Assembly (NCBI RefSeq): GCF_002910915.1 | Contig: NZ_NEUF01000121.1 | Span: forward strand, 62,001 to 126,000 | Source of the DNA: Streptomyces sp. SM10 | GTDB taxonomy: Bacteria; Actinomycetota; Actinomycetes; Streptomycetales; Streptomycetaceae | Length of the DNA: 64,000 nucleotides | Reading direction: 5' to 3' | In this document: positions 1-8,735 of the stretch, piece by piece | Position numbering within the stretch: position 1 is the stretch's first letter | Layout of the letters: every line of letters begins with the position of its first letter | Translations under genes and position numbers: made by a program | The notes under the pieces: model-generated | What the model was told of the DNA's origin: nothing | The model's input: the letters and a program-made list of their open reading frames with translations, nothing else | Database searches by the model: none

Positions 1-454
1 CACCGACGTAGATCCGTACCGGCTGTGCGGCGCCGGGGAGACGAATGGTGCCTTCGAGGTCACCGGTAAGCCGGGCACCGTCGAGGAGGTGCTGCGGCCC
101 CGTGGCGGGCCCGCCACTCGGCGCGAGCAGCCCCGCACGGGCCAGTGCCCGGTAGCGGGCCGGGGAGTGGCTCACACTGCGGGTAAAACGACTGGTGAAG
201 GTGCCGAGACTGTTGTAACCGACCCGGTAGGAGATCTCGGTGACGCTGAGATTGGTCTCCAGCAACAGGCTCTTCGCCTGGTGCAGCCGGACCACGGAAA
301 GGAATCGGCCCGGAGAAGTCCCGGTGAGATTGCGGAACACCCGGGAGAAGTAGAACTTGCTGAGAATCGCGGTGTTGGCGATCTCGTCGAGCGAGAGTGG
401 TTCCTCGTATCGGTCCCACATCGTCGCTATCGCGCGCTCAACGGCGACCTGCAT
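1..454 (-). CDS. AraC-type regulator, HTH at N-terminus (partial, C-terminus beyond window edge)
   Basis: The leftward frame from the ATG at 454 reads MQVAVERAIATMWDRYEEPL and continues open to base 1, so the C-terminus lies outside the window. Residues 1-105 form a double-HTH AraC domain; the second half holds the YRVGYNSLGTFTSRF recognition-helix pattern. The HTH is N-terminal and a ligand-type domain would follow, the reverse of the textbook AraC order. It is a close paralogue of the regulator at 36004-36882 (shared blocks TGTSPGRFL, RVGYNSLGTFTSRFTRSV). It probably controls the enediyne locus to its right. The upstream region (455-809) carries repeats and a palindrome that could be its own operator. 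Family is secure; target is inferred. Confidence 0.85.
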   Translation of the reverse strand, partial: MQVAVERAIATMWDRYEEPLSLDEIANTAILSKFYFSRVFRNLTGTSPGRFLSVVRLHQAKSLLLETNLSVTEISYRVGYNSLGTFTSRFTRSVSHSPARYRALARAGLLAPSGGPATGPQHLLDGARLTGDLEGTIRLPGAAQPVRIYVG

Positions 455-466
455 GGCAGTGCTCCA

Positions 467-612
467 AGCTTGTCGATGAATCGAATGCGTCCTGACGGAA
501 ATGGCCGAGCAACATCTCAGAACTGACGCTCTGTTGGTGCGATAATGTGTACCGCAAAAATTTGCACGGTATTTCTCCGAGCGTGCCGATGAAGCGAGTG
601 CGTCCTGACCGG
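467..612. repeat. Two imperfect direct repeats upstream of the AraC-type gene
   Basis: Copy one is at 467-498 and copy two at 580-612, about 113 bp apart. Both contain the pattern GATGAAnCGAnTGCGTCCTGAC, flanked by AGCnTG on the left and CGG-like bases on the right. Two related copies just upstream of a regulator start suggest binding sites for autoregulation, but a duplicated leader remnant is also possible. Confidence 0.4.
550..571. promoter_or_regulatory. 22-bp imperfect palindrome, candidate operator
   Basis: TACCGCAAAAA meets TTTGCACGGTA, giving outer arms TACCG/CGGTA and an inner GCAAA/TTTGC pair. It lies about 100 bp upstream of the AraC-type start at 454 and between the two direct repeats, in an AT-richer stretch. 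An operator for that regulator or another protein is plausible. Confidence 0.4.
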
Positions 613-630
613 ACGCGCAGGGCAGCGCCT

Positions 631-647
631 GCCGACCTCAGGTCGGC
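631..647. terminator. Short hairpin downstream of AhpD-like gene
   Basis: GCCGACC-TCA-GGTCGGC forms a perfect 7-bp stem with a 3-base loop, 160 bp past the stop of the leftward gene ending at 810. It could terminate that transcript before the AraC-type gene. There is no U-tract, as is usual in actinomycetes. Confidence 0.35.
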
Positions 648-809
648 GGGGGAAAGGGACCCGCTTTCGGGCGATGAAAGTGTTGGATCCCGCTGCGGTG
701 CATCGGTTATCAACACCTGGAGAATTCAGGGCGCACGGACCTTATATCGGAACACCACCGCGAGGCGGTGGGCGGAACAACTGCTTCCGACCCGGGGGGA
801 GCTGGGTAT

Positions 810-1865
810 TCAGTTGTCGCGGAGCAGCTGGCCGCTGCGCCGCTGGGCCGCCCGCTGGGCGGCCCACGACGTGACCGCGAGGATCTCCCGGTCCCCCCCG
901 CCGTTCTGCCGGAATGCCGCGATGACCTTGTCGTCCACCCGGTAGGAAGCCAGGGCGGTGAGCAGCGCGAGGGTGCCCGCCGGTCGGTTGGCCGGCGGCA
1001 GTTCCCGCAGCGGTGCGTCCAGCCAGGCCCGGCCGAGGCCGGGGTCGCCGCCGTCCCAGCGGGCCAGTTCGGCGGCCACCAGGTCCCGGACCGGCTCCGG
1101 CACCAGTTCGGTCGCTGCCAGCTCGACGGCCGCCGTACTGCGGGCCAGCGCCGCGGCGATCCGCAGATCGGCCGCCGCCCAGCCCAGGTCCGCCGGCAGC
1201 GGGGCGTCGGGCAGTAGGGACAGCGACGTACCCGCTCGGGGCCCGGCTCGGACGGAGCTGCGCATCAGGCCGGTCAGCACCCGCAGCACCGGGCCCACCG
1301 CCCGGTCCGGGGCGTGCGGCGGCAGCGGTTGCGCGCCCAGGAAGACGTTGACCATCCGGTTGAGGTACTGGAGGCAGAGCGCCGTACCGGCCAGCTCCGG
1401 CATCAGTTCGGGTGCGAACGGAGGCCTGCCCGCCGAGCTGATCCACGCCGTCAACTGGCCCGGCGCCGTCCCCGCGCCGCGGTTCGGTCCTGCCTTCACG
1501 CCCCGCCCGGACGAAGTGGGCCGGGCGGCCAGGGAGTTGTGCATCGTGGAGTGCATGGTGGTGCAGAAGGGGCACTGGTTGCTCCGGGACACGGCGGCGG
1601 CCACCGCTTCCTTCGCGGCCCGCGCCACCAGCCCGTCGACCAGCATGGTCTCGCGCAGCGTCATCCAGGAAGCAGCGAGCAGTTCCGGCACCGGGGCGTG
1701 CAGGGCGATGGGCGGAGCCAGCACCCCGAAGTCCTGTTCGAGCTCCCGGTAGACCCGGGCGGTGTCGCCGGTCGCCTCACCGAACTGCACGGTCGCGATG
1801 TGCCGGACCTGGAGCAGGGACAGCCTCCTGAGCGGCGACTGGACGAGTAGTCTCGGGTCCTTCAT
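810..1865 (-). CDS. AhpD-like / carboxymuconolactone decarboxylase-fold protein, long form
   Basis: 351 aa. An AhpD/CMD-like fold is indicated by NQCPFCTTMHSTMH at about residues 96-109, a CxxC-type redox motif followed by His as in alkylhydroperoxidase AhpD proteins. Most family members are 150-200 aa; this one is about twice as long with an Ala/Pro/Arg-rich C-terminal half, suggesting a second degenerate CMD-type repeat. A disulfide-dependent peroxidase/reductase or a polyketide-modifying role is possible. It is downstream of the SDR, second CMD protein and GMC flavoenzyme on the same strand and probably belongs with them. The start at 1865 follows a CGGAGCGG-like ribosome site. Specific substrate unknown. 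Confidence 0.7.
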   Translation of the reverse strand: MKDPRLLVQSPLRRLSLLQVRHIATVQFGEATGDTARVYRELEQDFGVLAPPIALHAPVPELLAASWMTLRETMLVDGLVARAAKEAVAAAVSRSNQCPFCTTMHSTMHNSLAARPTSSGRGVKAGPNRGAGTAPGQLTAWISSAGRPPFAPELMPELAGTALCLQYLNRMVNVFLGAQPLPPHAPDRAVGPVLRVLTGLMRSSVRAGPRAGTSLSLLPDAPLPADLGWAAADLRIAAALARSTAAVELAATELVPEPVRDLVAAELARWDGGDPGLGRAWLDAPLRELPPANRPAGTLALLTALASYRVDDKVIAAFRQNGGGDREILAVTSWAAQRAAQRRSGQLLRDN

Positions 1866-2141
1866 GCGTCCGCTCCGGGACCCCGACCGGTGACGCCGCG
1901 CCGCGGTGGCTCCGCGTGGCCTTCAAACATCGGTGGCACTTCCCTCAGCTCCTCGGCGGATGTCCTTCGGTGCGCCAGTCAATCGTCACACCGATGCGGG
2001 GTTCCTCCTTCTTCATTCTTGCGGTCTGACGGCCGGCGCCAAACGAGTTGAAGGCGCGGCCTGCCATCAGGTTCCGCCTTCGTGCGGCCGCACCACCGGG
2101 CCCCGCCGACGTTCCGGGCGGAGCCACGGTGACGGCACGCC

Positions 2142-3020
2142 CTAAGGAACGGGAAAGAACGCCCGGACGAAGCGTTCGAACATCCTGTCCCCGATGGTCC
2201 ACCGCATCCGCGGCAACAACCGGGACGGCATCCCGATCCGGTACCTGATCTTCGGGTTGTCACTGGTCACCGCCTTCTCGATGACCTTCGCCACGGTCTC
2301 CGCGCGCACCGCCATCCGACCGCGGCCGCTCGGCTTCTCCGTCTCCCGGTAGGCGCCGTGCCAGTCGACGAAGTACCGCCAGAAGTCGTCGTACAGACCG
2401 CCACGTTCCTGCCCGGACATCCCGAGGTCGGCGACCGACATCGGTACGAACCCGCCGAGTACCGGCGACGGCTCCACCAGCACCACCTTGATGCCGAACG
2501 CGTCCACTTCCAGGCGCAGCGAGTCGCTGATGGCCTCCAACGCGTGCTTGGTGGCCTGGTAGTAGCCGCGGCCCGGGGTAGCGAACTGACCGAAGATGGA
2601 CGACATCATGATCACCCGGCCGTTGCCCCGCGCCCGCATGCCGGGCAGCACGAGCTGGGTGAGCCGGCACAGTCCGAAGAGGTTCGTTTCGAACTGGCTG
2701 CGCACCTCGTCCATCGGCGTCTCGCCGATGGTGCCGTTGAGGCTGTAGGCAGCGTTGTTGATCAGAGTGCCGACCGAGCCGTGCTCGGCGGTGATCTTGT
2801 CGACGACGGCCGTCATCGAATCCTCGTCGTTGACATCCAGTTGGAGGACCCGGATGCCCTCGGCCTCCAGCTCGGCCAGTGCCTCGGGCCGCCGTGCGGT
2901 CGCGTAGACCGGCCAGCCGGCCCGGTGCAGCCGCAGTGCCACGGCCTTTCCGGTGCCGGAGGACATGCCGGTGCTCGACGACGCCCCGGTCAGCAGGATC
3001 GCTCGCGAGGGGCTGCTCAC
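2142..3020 (-). CDS. Short-chain dehydrogenase/reductase (SDR)
   Basis: 292 aa classical SDR. The Rossmann motif is a lengthened variant, TGASSSTGMSSGTGKAVA (residues 11-28), where most SDRs have TGxxxGxG; the NNA motif is present (LINNAAY), and the active site YxxxK appears as YYQATK with an upstream Ser (MMSS). The likely role is NAD(P)H-dependent oxidation or reduction of a carbonyl/hydroxyl on a small molecule. The GTG start at 3020 overlaps the stop of the CMD-family gene (GTGA), so the two are translationally coupled. Its location in the enediyne locus suggests tailoring, which is inference. Confidence 0.85.
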   Translation of the reverse strand: MSSPSRAILLTGASSSTGMSSGTGKAVALRLHRAGWPVYATARRPEALAELEAEGIRVLQLDVNDEDSMTAVVDKITAEHGSVGTLINNAAYSLNGTIGETPMDEVRSQFETNLFGLCRLTQLVLPGMRARGNGRVIMMSSIFGQFATPGRGYYQATKHALEAISDSLRLEVDAFGIKVVLVEPSPVLGGFVPMSVADLGMSGQERGGLYDDFWRYFVDWHGAYRETEKPSGRGRMAVRAETVAKVIEKAVTSDNPKIRYRIGMPSRLLPRMRWTIGDRMFERFVRAFFPVP

Positions 3021-3652
3021 CGGGGTTCTGCCAGCCGCTGCTCGGACACCGTGGCGTCCTCCGGCTGCGAGGCGATCCGGCTGCGGGCCACCGAATCGCC
3101 CAGGCCCAGGCCATCCACCAGGCGGTTGATGAAGGCGAACAGTGAAGCGGTGAACACCGCTTCCAGCATCTCCGCGTTGGTCCAGCCGGCGGCCTCGGTC
3201 CTGGCCCAGTCCTCGTCGGTGACCCGGAACGCACCCGTGCAGATCTGGGTGACCAGGCGCATGAGTTCCTTGGTGCGCTCGTCGATCGGCAGGTCCTCCA
3301 CCGAGGCGGATTCGGCGATCGCGTCGGTGAGTTCCTGGTCGCCGCCGAACTGAGCCAGGAACCAGTTGTGAGTGCCCACGCAGTACGGGCAGCCGTTGAC
3401 CTTGGAACTCCAGGCGGAGATCATCTCGCGGGTCGCACGCGGCAGCACGCCGTCGTTGAACACGCCGCCGTAGCCGGCGATCACGACCTCCAGCAGGTCG
3501 GGTCGGCTGGACACCAGGCGGAACATGTCCGGCACGAAGGGAATGCCCATCCGGGACTTGATCGCCTCGTACAGCTCGGCGGTCCTGCCCTGGGCTTCGT
3601 CCTCCCCCACCAGGGGTACGCGGACCGTGCTCAGCACATTCGGATCGGTCAT
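3017..3652 (-). CDS. Carboxymuconolactone decarboxylase / peroxidase-related family protein
   Basis: 211 aa, the usual length for this family. The AhpD-type motif NGCPYCVGTH (residues about 86-95) has the CxxC plus His arrangement. These proteins are small all-helical peroxidase-related enzymes. It is translationally coupled to the SDR that follows (4-base overlap) and lies downstream of the GMC oxidoreductase on the same strand, separated by 257 bp that could hold a separate promoter. Two AhpD-fold genes so close together in a locus for a reactive natural product suggest a peroxide- or redox-linked step or self-protection; this is inferred. Confidence 0.85.
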   Translation of the reverse strand: MTDPNVLSTVRVPLVGEDEAQGRTAELYEAIKSRMGIPFVPDMFRLVSSRPDLLEVVIAGYGGVFNDGVLPRATREMISAWSSKVNGCPYCVGTHNWFLAQFGGDQELTDAIAESASVEDLPIDERTKELMRLVTQICTGAFRVTDEDWARTEAAGWTNAEMLEAVFTASLFAFINRLVDGLGLGDSVARSRIASQPEDATVSEQRLAEPR

Positions 3653-3909
3653 GGATGATCGCCTCTTCTTCCGATTGCGGGAGCCGCCCCGCGAACCAAT
3701 TCAGAAGAACGGGAATATATCCGGGTCTGTTGTCCGGCGGGTAATTGCGGCGTTGTTTTCTCTCATGGTGGCAGTAATGGTGACAGCGTTTCGTCTTTCA
3801 AATTGCCCTGCGTGCGCCGGCCGGCGGGTCCTGGATCTGGACATACGGGCGGCCGTTCCGGCGCGGCAGGTGCCGGAACGGCCGTCGAGGGAGGCCGGGC
3901 GGGTTCAGT

Positions 3910-5457
3910 TCACTCGGCGCGCAGCCAGTCCGCCAGCCGCTCACCGATCATGATTGAGGTGAGGTTGGTGTTGCAGTTGACGATGCTCGGCATCACCGAG
4001 GCGTCGGCCACGTACAGGTCCTCCACCCCGTGCACCCGCAGCTGTTCGTCCACCACGGCGCCCGCGTCGTCAGCGGTGCCCATACGGGCCGTGCCCACCG
4101 GGTGGTAGCCGCTGTCCAGGCTCACCTTCACGTACTGCTCGATCATCGCGTCCTTCTCGATGAGCTTGTCGTTCAGCACGATGAAGCCGTCGCCCTGCGA
4201 CGCGATCCCCGGGTGGTTGGCCAGCTCCCAGCAGGTCCGAACGCCCTGGACCATCTTCTCCAGATCCCGTTCGGTGGAGAGGAAGTCGAGCTGGATGTCC
4301 GGCCCCGCCGCCGGGTCGGCCGAGGCCAGCCGCAGCCGGCCGACCGACTCCGGCTGCTGGTCCACCACCATCACGCCGAAGATCTTCGAAGCGCCGGCCA
4401 GCATCTGAAGCTCGGGGAAGAGCTCCAGGTCGAAGTGGTTGACCATGTAGTACTGCATGTCGTTGAAGTCGGTTGATCCCTTGGCCGTGGTCCGCACCAT
4501 GGACTGCAGGAACGGCACGTTCTCGTCCAGAGCTCCCTCCTTGGGCCGCATGAACACGCCGGTCCGCGGGTGGTCCATCAGGTGGGCGCCGACCCCGGGC
4601 CGGTCCAGCCGGACGTCGATCCCGAGCCTGGTCAGGTCGTCGGCCGGGCCGATTCCCGAACGCATCAGCAGCGTCGGGGTGTTGACCGCGCCAGCCGACA
4701 GGACGATCTTGTGCGCCCGCAGTTCCTCCGGCTTGCCGGCGCCGGCCGAGGCCAGAACGCCGACCGCGCGGTCGCCCTCGAAGAGCACCTCGTGCACCAG
4801 CGTCCCGCTCCGGACGGTCAGATTCTCCCGTGCCCTTACCTCGCCCGTCAGGTACGCCATCGCCGTCGAGACTCGGTAGCGAGGGTCGCGCCGGTTGGAC
4901 GGGATCGGGCCGATACCGGTCGCCTCGGGGTGGTTGTGGTCGGAGACCTCGGGGAATCCGGCCGCCAGGCTCGCTTCGGTGAAGGCGCGCTGCATGGTGG
5001 TCATCTCGTCCGGGTGGAACCGGCGGATCGGTACCGGGCCGCCCTTGCCGTGGTATCGGCCCTCGAAGTTCAGGTCGTCCTCCAGGCGTCGGAAGTACGG
5101 CAGCACCTGCTCGTACGCCCACGCCGGATTACCCGCCGCCGCCCACTTGTCGTAGTTCTCGGGCACACCGCGCAGCGCGATGGTAGCGCCGACCGCGGAC
5201 GAGCCACCGGTGATCTTTCCACGGGGGAAGAGGATGCGCCGGCCGTCTATGATCTCCGCGCGGTAGTGCCAGTCGTGCTTGCTCATCGACATGGCATTGC
5301 CGTTGGTGATGTCGAGCGGGATGTCGGCGGGATCGGGAAAGTCCGGGCCCGCTTCGATGAGGAGTACCGAACGGGCCGGGTCCTCGCTCAGCCGGGCTGC
5401 GAGCGCCGCACCCGCGGAGCCCGACCCGACGATGATCGCGTCATACGTGTGCGTCAT
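3910..5457 (-). CDS. GMC-family FAD oxidoreductase (choline dehydrogenase-like)
   Basis: 515 aa. The FAD-binding motif is at the N-terminus (VGSGSAGAALAARLSED, residues 10-26) and GMC signature patterns include GGSSAVG near residue 85. The C-terminal catalytic His is in SGYHPVGTARMG and a conserved NCNTNLTSIMIGERLA segment ends the protein. It would oxidise an alcohol (or sugar/polyketide hydroxyl) with FAD. It is divergent from the UnbV-PKS operon across a 282-bp spacer, so the two may share regulators. Enediyne clusters often carry a flavin oxidoreductase of this size; an E9-like role is a guess from context. Confidence 0.87.
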   Translation of the reverse strand: MTHTYDAIIVGSGSAGAALAARLSEDPARSVLLIEAGPDFPDPADIPLDITNGNAMSMSKHDWHYRAEIIDGRRILFPRGKITGGSSAVGATIALRGVPENYDKWAAAGNPAWAYEQVLPYFRRLEDDLNFEGRYHGKGGPVPIRRFHPDEMTTMQRAFTEASLAAGFPEVSDHNHPEATGIGPIPSNRRDPRYRVSTAMAYLTGEVRARENLTVRSGTLVHEVLFEGDRAVGVLASAGAGKPEELRAHKIVLSAGAVNTPTLLMRSGIGPADDLTRLGIDVRLDRPGVGAHLMDHPRTGVFMRPKEGALDENVPFLQSMVRTTAKGSTDFNDMQYYMVNHFDLELFPELQMLAGASKIFGVMVVDQQPESVGRLRLASADPAAGPDIQLDFLSTERDLEKMVQGVRTCWELANHPGIASQGDGFIVLNDKLIEKDAMIEQYVKVSLDSGYHPVGTARMGTADDAGAVVDEQLRVHGVEDLYVADASVMPSIVNCNTNLTSIMIGERLADWLRAE

Positions 5458-5680
5458 GGATTTAAACCTCGCCAGACTGTGATTCGACAGGGTCCGATCA
5501 CACCCGAGTTTTTCAGGCCGCCAGCATCCGGTCTTCTCCGAGACTGCTCAATGGTCGGGGCCGTGGATATCCCCCGAACTGAAGGCAAGTACTCACTTCG
5601 AACCGTGGCAACGTCAGAGAAGCAACCCTTGCCCGGGTGATAGATCCTCAAGTGCCAGGTACTGCGACAGTAATTTCTGA

Positions 5681-5694
5681 ATTGCATTCGCAAT
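5681..5694. promoter_or_regulatory. Inverted repeat ATTGC-N4-GCAAT upstream of unbV
   Basis: A perfect 5-bp inverted repeat with a 4-base spacer lies 45 bp before the UnbV start, in the divergent spacer shared with the GMC gene. A second short palindrome (TGGCC-TT-GGCCA) follows at 5693-5704. Position and symmetry suggest a regulator site for the core operon; no experimental or consensus support is visible. Confidence 0.35.
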
Positions 5695-5739
5695 GGCCTT
5701 GGCCAGTCGTTCGTTTCTCGTTCACGGGAGGGAATTGGG

Positions 5740-7719
5740 ATGTCGTACCGACAGCGATTCCGCAGGCTCATACCAGGGGTGGTCACGATATTGGTGGCGA
5801 CCTCACTGTTCTTCGTCGTCCGCACATCGGTATCTGTCGCGGGCGGTGACCAGGCTGCTGCGGCGTACAAGTTCAAGGAGATGCCGATTGCGATGCCGCC
5901 CGGCTACGACTCGCAACCGATGAATACGACCCGTAAGGTGAATCCGGCCTACGAAAAGATCCGCGCCTGGATCTCCTCGGTCGGCGCCAGCATCGCGATC
6001 AACGATGTCACCGGCCACGGAATCGCCAACGGTATGTGCATTGTCGACACCCGTACCGACTCGGTCGTGGTCACCTACACCCCGACCGCTCCTACCGCCG
6101 ACCGGTTCACCCCGTTCGTGCTGGACGGCAAGCCGCTGCCGATGGACGACGCCATGGCACCCACCGGCTGCACCCCCGGCGACTTCAACGGCGACGGCCG
6201 CAACGACTTCCTGGTCACCTACTGGGGACGCACTCCGGTGCTGTTCCTGGCGAAGTCCGACGCCAAGTCCCCGTCCGCGTCCGCTTACGTCCCGCGCGAG
6301 GTCGTCGCCTCGCAGAGTCTCGACGGTAAGTACCACGGGCCGCGGTGGAACACCGACGCCGTCTACGTCGCCGACCTCGACGGCAGCGGCCACCCGTCGA
6401 TGATCGTCGGGAACTACTTCCCGGACTCCGACGTGCTCGACCCGAACGGCCTCAACAACGTCGAGATGAACGACTCGCTGTCCAGCGCGAAGAACGCAGG
6501 CGGTGACCGCGTGCTGCGCTGGCACAAGGGCTCGGCCGGCCCCAACCCGGACGTCTCCTTCGTCGAGGAGAAGGACGCCATCCCGTACGCCAACTCCACC
6601 GGCTGGACGCTGGCCATCTCCGGCGCCGACCTGACCGGCTCCGGGCTGCCCGATGTCTACATCGCCAACGACTTCGGCCACGGGCACCTCCTGTACAACC
6701 GCTCCACTCCCGGCAACATCCGCCTCACGGAGGCCAAGGGCGAGCGCACCGCGACGACCCCGAAGTCGTTCGTGCTCGGCGACGGCTCCTTCAAGGGCAT
6801 GGGAGTCGACTTCGGTGATGTCGACGGCAACGGCAGCTTCGACATGATGGTCAGCAACATCACTGTCGCCTGGGGCCTGGAGGAGAGCAACTTCCTCTGG
6901 GTCAACCAGGCCGACAGCCCGGCCGCCGCGAAGGCCAAACTGCAGGACGGCATCGCCCCGTTCAGGCAGGAGGCACGGAAGAACGGCGTCGCCTGGAGCG
7001 GCTGGGGGTGGGACGCCAAGATGGGCGACTTCCTCAACAACGGCCAGCAGAACATCCTGCAGGCCACCGGCTTCGTCAAGGGCGACATCGACCGCTGGCC
7101 GTGGCTCCAGGAATTGGCCATGACCAACGACAACCTGCTCTCCGACCCTAAGATGTGGCCGCACGTCGGCCCCGGCGACGACCTGGCCGGCGACGAGGTG
7201 ATGGCGTTCTACGCCCGTACCAGCAGCGGCAAGTACGCGAACGTGAGCAAGCAGCTCGGCCTCGACGTCCCGATCCCGACCCGCGCGATCGCCACCGCCG
7301 ACACGACCGGCAGCGGCGCGCTGGACTTCGCGATAGCCCGCCAGTGGGGCCCTCCGGCCTTCTACGCCAACCAGGCCCCGAAGCTGGGCAACGAACTGAC
7401 ACTGCGGCTGTACCGGCCCGCGCCGGACTCCACCGCCGGAGAGGGGCTGGCCGCGACCGGCTCGCCCGCATACGGCACCACGGTGAGCATCACCACGCCG
7501 CAGGGGAAGCAGATCGCCCAGCTCGACGGCGGCGGCGGGCACGGGGGCTTCCGCAGCTTCGACGTGCGCTTCGGCCTCGACACCTACACCGGCCCGGTGA
7601 AGGCGCACTTCACGTGGCGCGACAGCGGGGGCGGCCTGCACACCAAGACCCAGCAGCTCTCCGCGGGCAGCCACACCCTCATGCTGACCGACGACATCCA
7701 GGAGGTGACGAGCCGATGA
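5740..7719 (+). CDS. unbV: Enediyne biosynthesis protein UnbV/E4 (FG-GAP, ASPIC/UnbV type)
   Basis: 659 aa. The N-terminus is a signal/anchor (residues 9-29, hydrophobic), so the protein is probably exported or membrane-tethered. Several FG-GAP, calcium-binding-like repeats follow: DFNGDGRNDF (about residue 148), DLDGSGHPS (about 213), DLTGSGLPD (about 298), DVDGNGSFD (about 360) and DTTGSGALDF (about 520). The last 100 residues resemble the ASPIC/UnbV C-terminal domain. UnbV homologues are part of the conserved enediyne core cassette (E4); their exact biochemical function is not established. Strong ribosome site (GGGAGGGAATTGGG). Its stop overlaps the next start by 4 bases. Confidence 0.92.
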   Translation: MSYRQRFRRLIPGVVTILVATSLFFVVRTSVSVAGGDQAAAAYKFKEMPIAMPPGYDSQPMNTTRKVNPAYEKIRAWISSVGASIAINDVTGHGIANGMCIVDTRTDSVVVTYTPTAPTADRFTPFVLDGKPLPMDDAMAPTGCTPGDFNGDGRNDFLVTYWGRTPVLFLAKSDAKSPSASAYVPREVVASQSLDGKYHGPRWNTDAVYVADLDGSGHPSMIVGNYFPDSDVLDPNGLNNVEMNDSLSSAKNAGGDRVLRWHKGSAGPNPDVSFVEEKDAIPYANSTGWTLAISGADLTGSGLPDVYIANDFGHGHLLYNRSTPGNIRLTEAKGERTATTPKSFVLGDGSFKGMGVDFGDVDGNGSFDMMVSNITVAWGLEESNFLWVNQADSPAAAKAKLQDGIAPFRQEARKNGVAWSGWGWDAKMGDFLNNGQQNILQATGFVKGDIDRWPWLQELAMTNDNLLSDPKMWPHVGPGDDLAGDEVMAFYARTSSGKYANVSKQLGLDVPIPTRAIATADTTGSGALDFAIARQWGPPAFYANQAPKLGNELTLRLYRPAPDSTAGEGLAATGSPAYGTTVSITTPQGKQIAQLDGGGGHGGFRSFDVRFGLDTYTGPVKAHFTWRDSGGGLHTKTQQLSAGSHTLMLTDDIQEVTSR

Positions 7720-8735
7720 CCGACAACCGTACCCAGACCGTCAACGCGGCTCCGCACGCCGCTCACCCCCACGCCGAGAAGAAGAAGCCCAACCGGGACC
7801 CCCGCTACCTGGCACTGCGCAACTTCGCCATCTCCATGACCGTGTTCAACATCCTGGGCTACACCCTGCTCGGCTTCGAGCAGCCCTGGTTGTGGCCGAT
7901 CATCTGCGCGCCGTTCGCCTACGCGGTCGAGATGGTGCTGGAGGTGATCAGCGCCTGGGCCCAGAAGCGCCGGGCCCGCTTCCTGGGTGGCGGGTTCCGC
8001 AGGGTGTACGAGTTCCTGCTGCCCGCCCACATCACCGCGCTCGCGGTGAACATGCTGCTCTACGCCAACGACCTGCTGCTGCCCATCCTGCTCGGTGTCT
8101 TCATCGGCGTGGCCGGCAAACACGTCCTCCAGGCGCCGATCAACGGCCGCATGCGGCACTACATGAACCCGTCCAACTTCGGAATCACCGTCTCGCTGCT
8201 CATGTTCGGCTCCTGGATCAGCATCGCCCCGCCGTACGAGTTCACCGAGAACGCGAACACGTTCTTCCGGGTCGGCATTCCGCTGGTCATCGCCACCGCC
8301 GGCACGGTCATCAACGCCATGCTGACCAAGCGGATCCCGCTGATCGTCGGCTGGCTCGGCGCCTTCGTCATCCAAGCGGTGCTGCGCCACTTCATATGGG
8401 ACGTGGCGATCTGGTCCGCGCTCGGGCCGATGAGCGGTGTCGCCTTCGTGCTCTTCACCAACTACATGATCACCGACCCCGGAACCACCCCCTCGAAGGG
8501 GCGCAACCAGTTCATCTTCGGATCCTCGGTCGCCATGGTCTACGGGCTGCTGATGGTCTTCAACGTCGTGTACACCCTCTTCTTCGCCACCACGATCGTG
8601 TGTGCCGTCCGCGGTATCGGCTGGTGGGTTGCCCACGGCCTGCAACGGCGCCGGGGCAACGACGCGACCAGCGGCACGGTGGCGCAACCCGCCGAGCCAC
8701 AGCGCCTGGCCGGCAACGAGGCGGTGGCGGCATGA
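7716..8735 (+). CDS. unbU: Enediyne biosynthesis membrane protein UnbU/E5
   Basis: 339 aa integral membrane protein with roughly eight hydrophobic segments between residues 25 and 310 and charged tails. The segment MRHYMNPSNFGI and the overall layout resemble the RnfD/NqrB-like fold assigned to UnbU proteins. It is a conserved member of the enediyne core cassette (E5) that always travels with the PKS; an electron-transfer or membrane-complex role has been suggested from the fold but is not proven. ATGA overlaps at both ends couple it to unbV and the PKS. Confidence 0.92.
   Translation: MTDNRTQTVNAAPHAAHPHAEKKKPNRDPRYLALRNFAISMTVFNILGYTLLGFEQPWLWPIICAPFAYAVEMVLEVISAWAQKRRARFLGGGFRRVYEFLLPAHITALAVNMLLYANDLLLPILLGVFIGVAGKHVLQAPINGRMRHYMNPSNFGITVSLLMFGSWISIAPPYEFTENANTFFRVGIPLVIATAGTVINAMLTKRIPLIVGWLGAFVIQAVLRHFIWDVAIWSALGPMSGVAFVLFTNYMITDPGTTPSKGRNQFIFGSSVAMVYGLLMVFNVVYTLFFATTIVCAVRGIGWWVAHGLQRRRGNDATSGTVAQPAEPQRLAGNEAVAA

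Noticed and set aside
5803..7674. Long open frame on the minus strand opposite unbV
   Set aside because: Val/Gly/Arg-rich composition from antisense of high-GC codons; no domain or ribosome site; the plus-strand frame has clear FG-GAP repeats.
7892..8731. Upstream extension of the PKS frame
   Set aside because: It is out-of-frame sequence of unbU; the ATG at 8732 overlaps the unbU stop and begins the typical PKS N-terminus.
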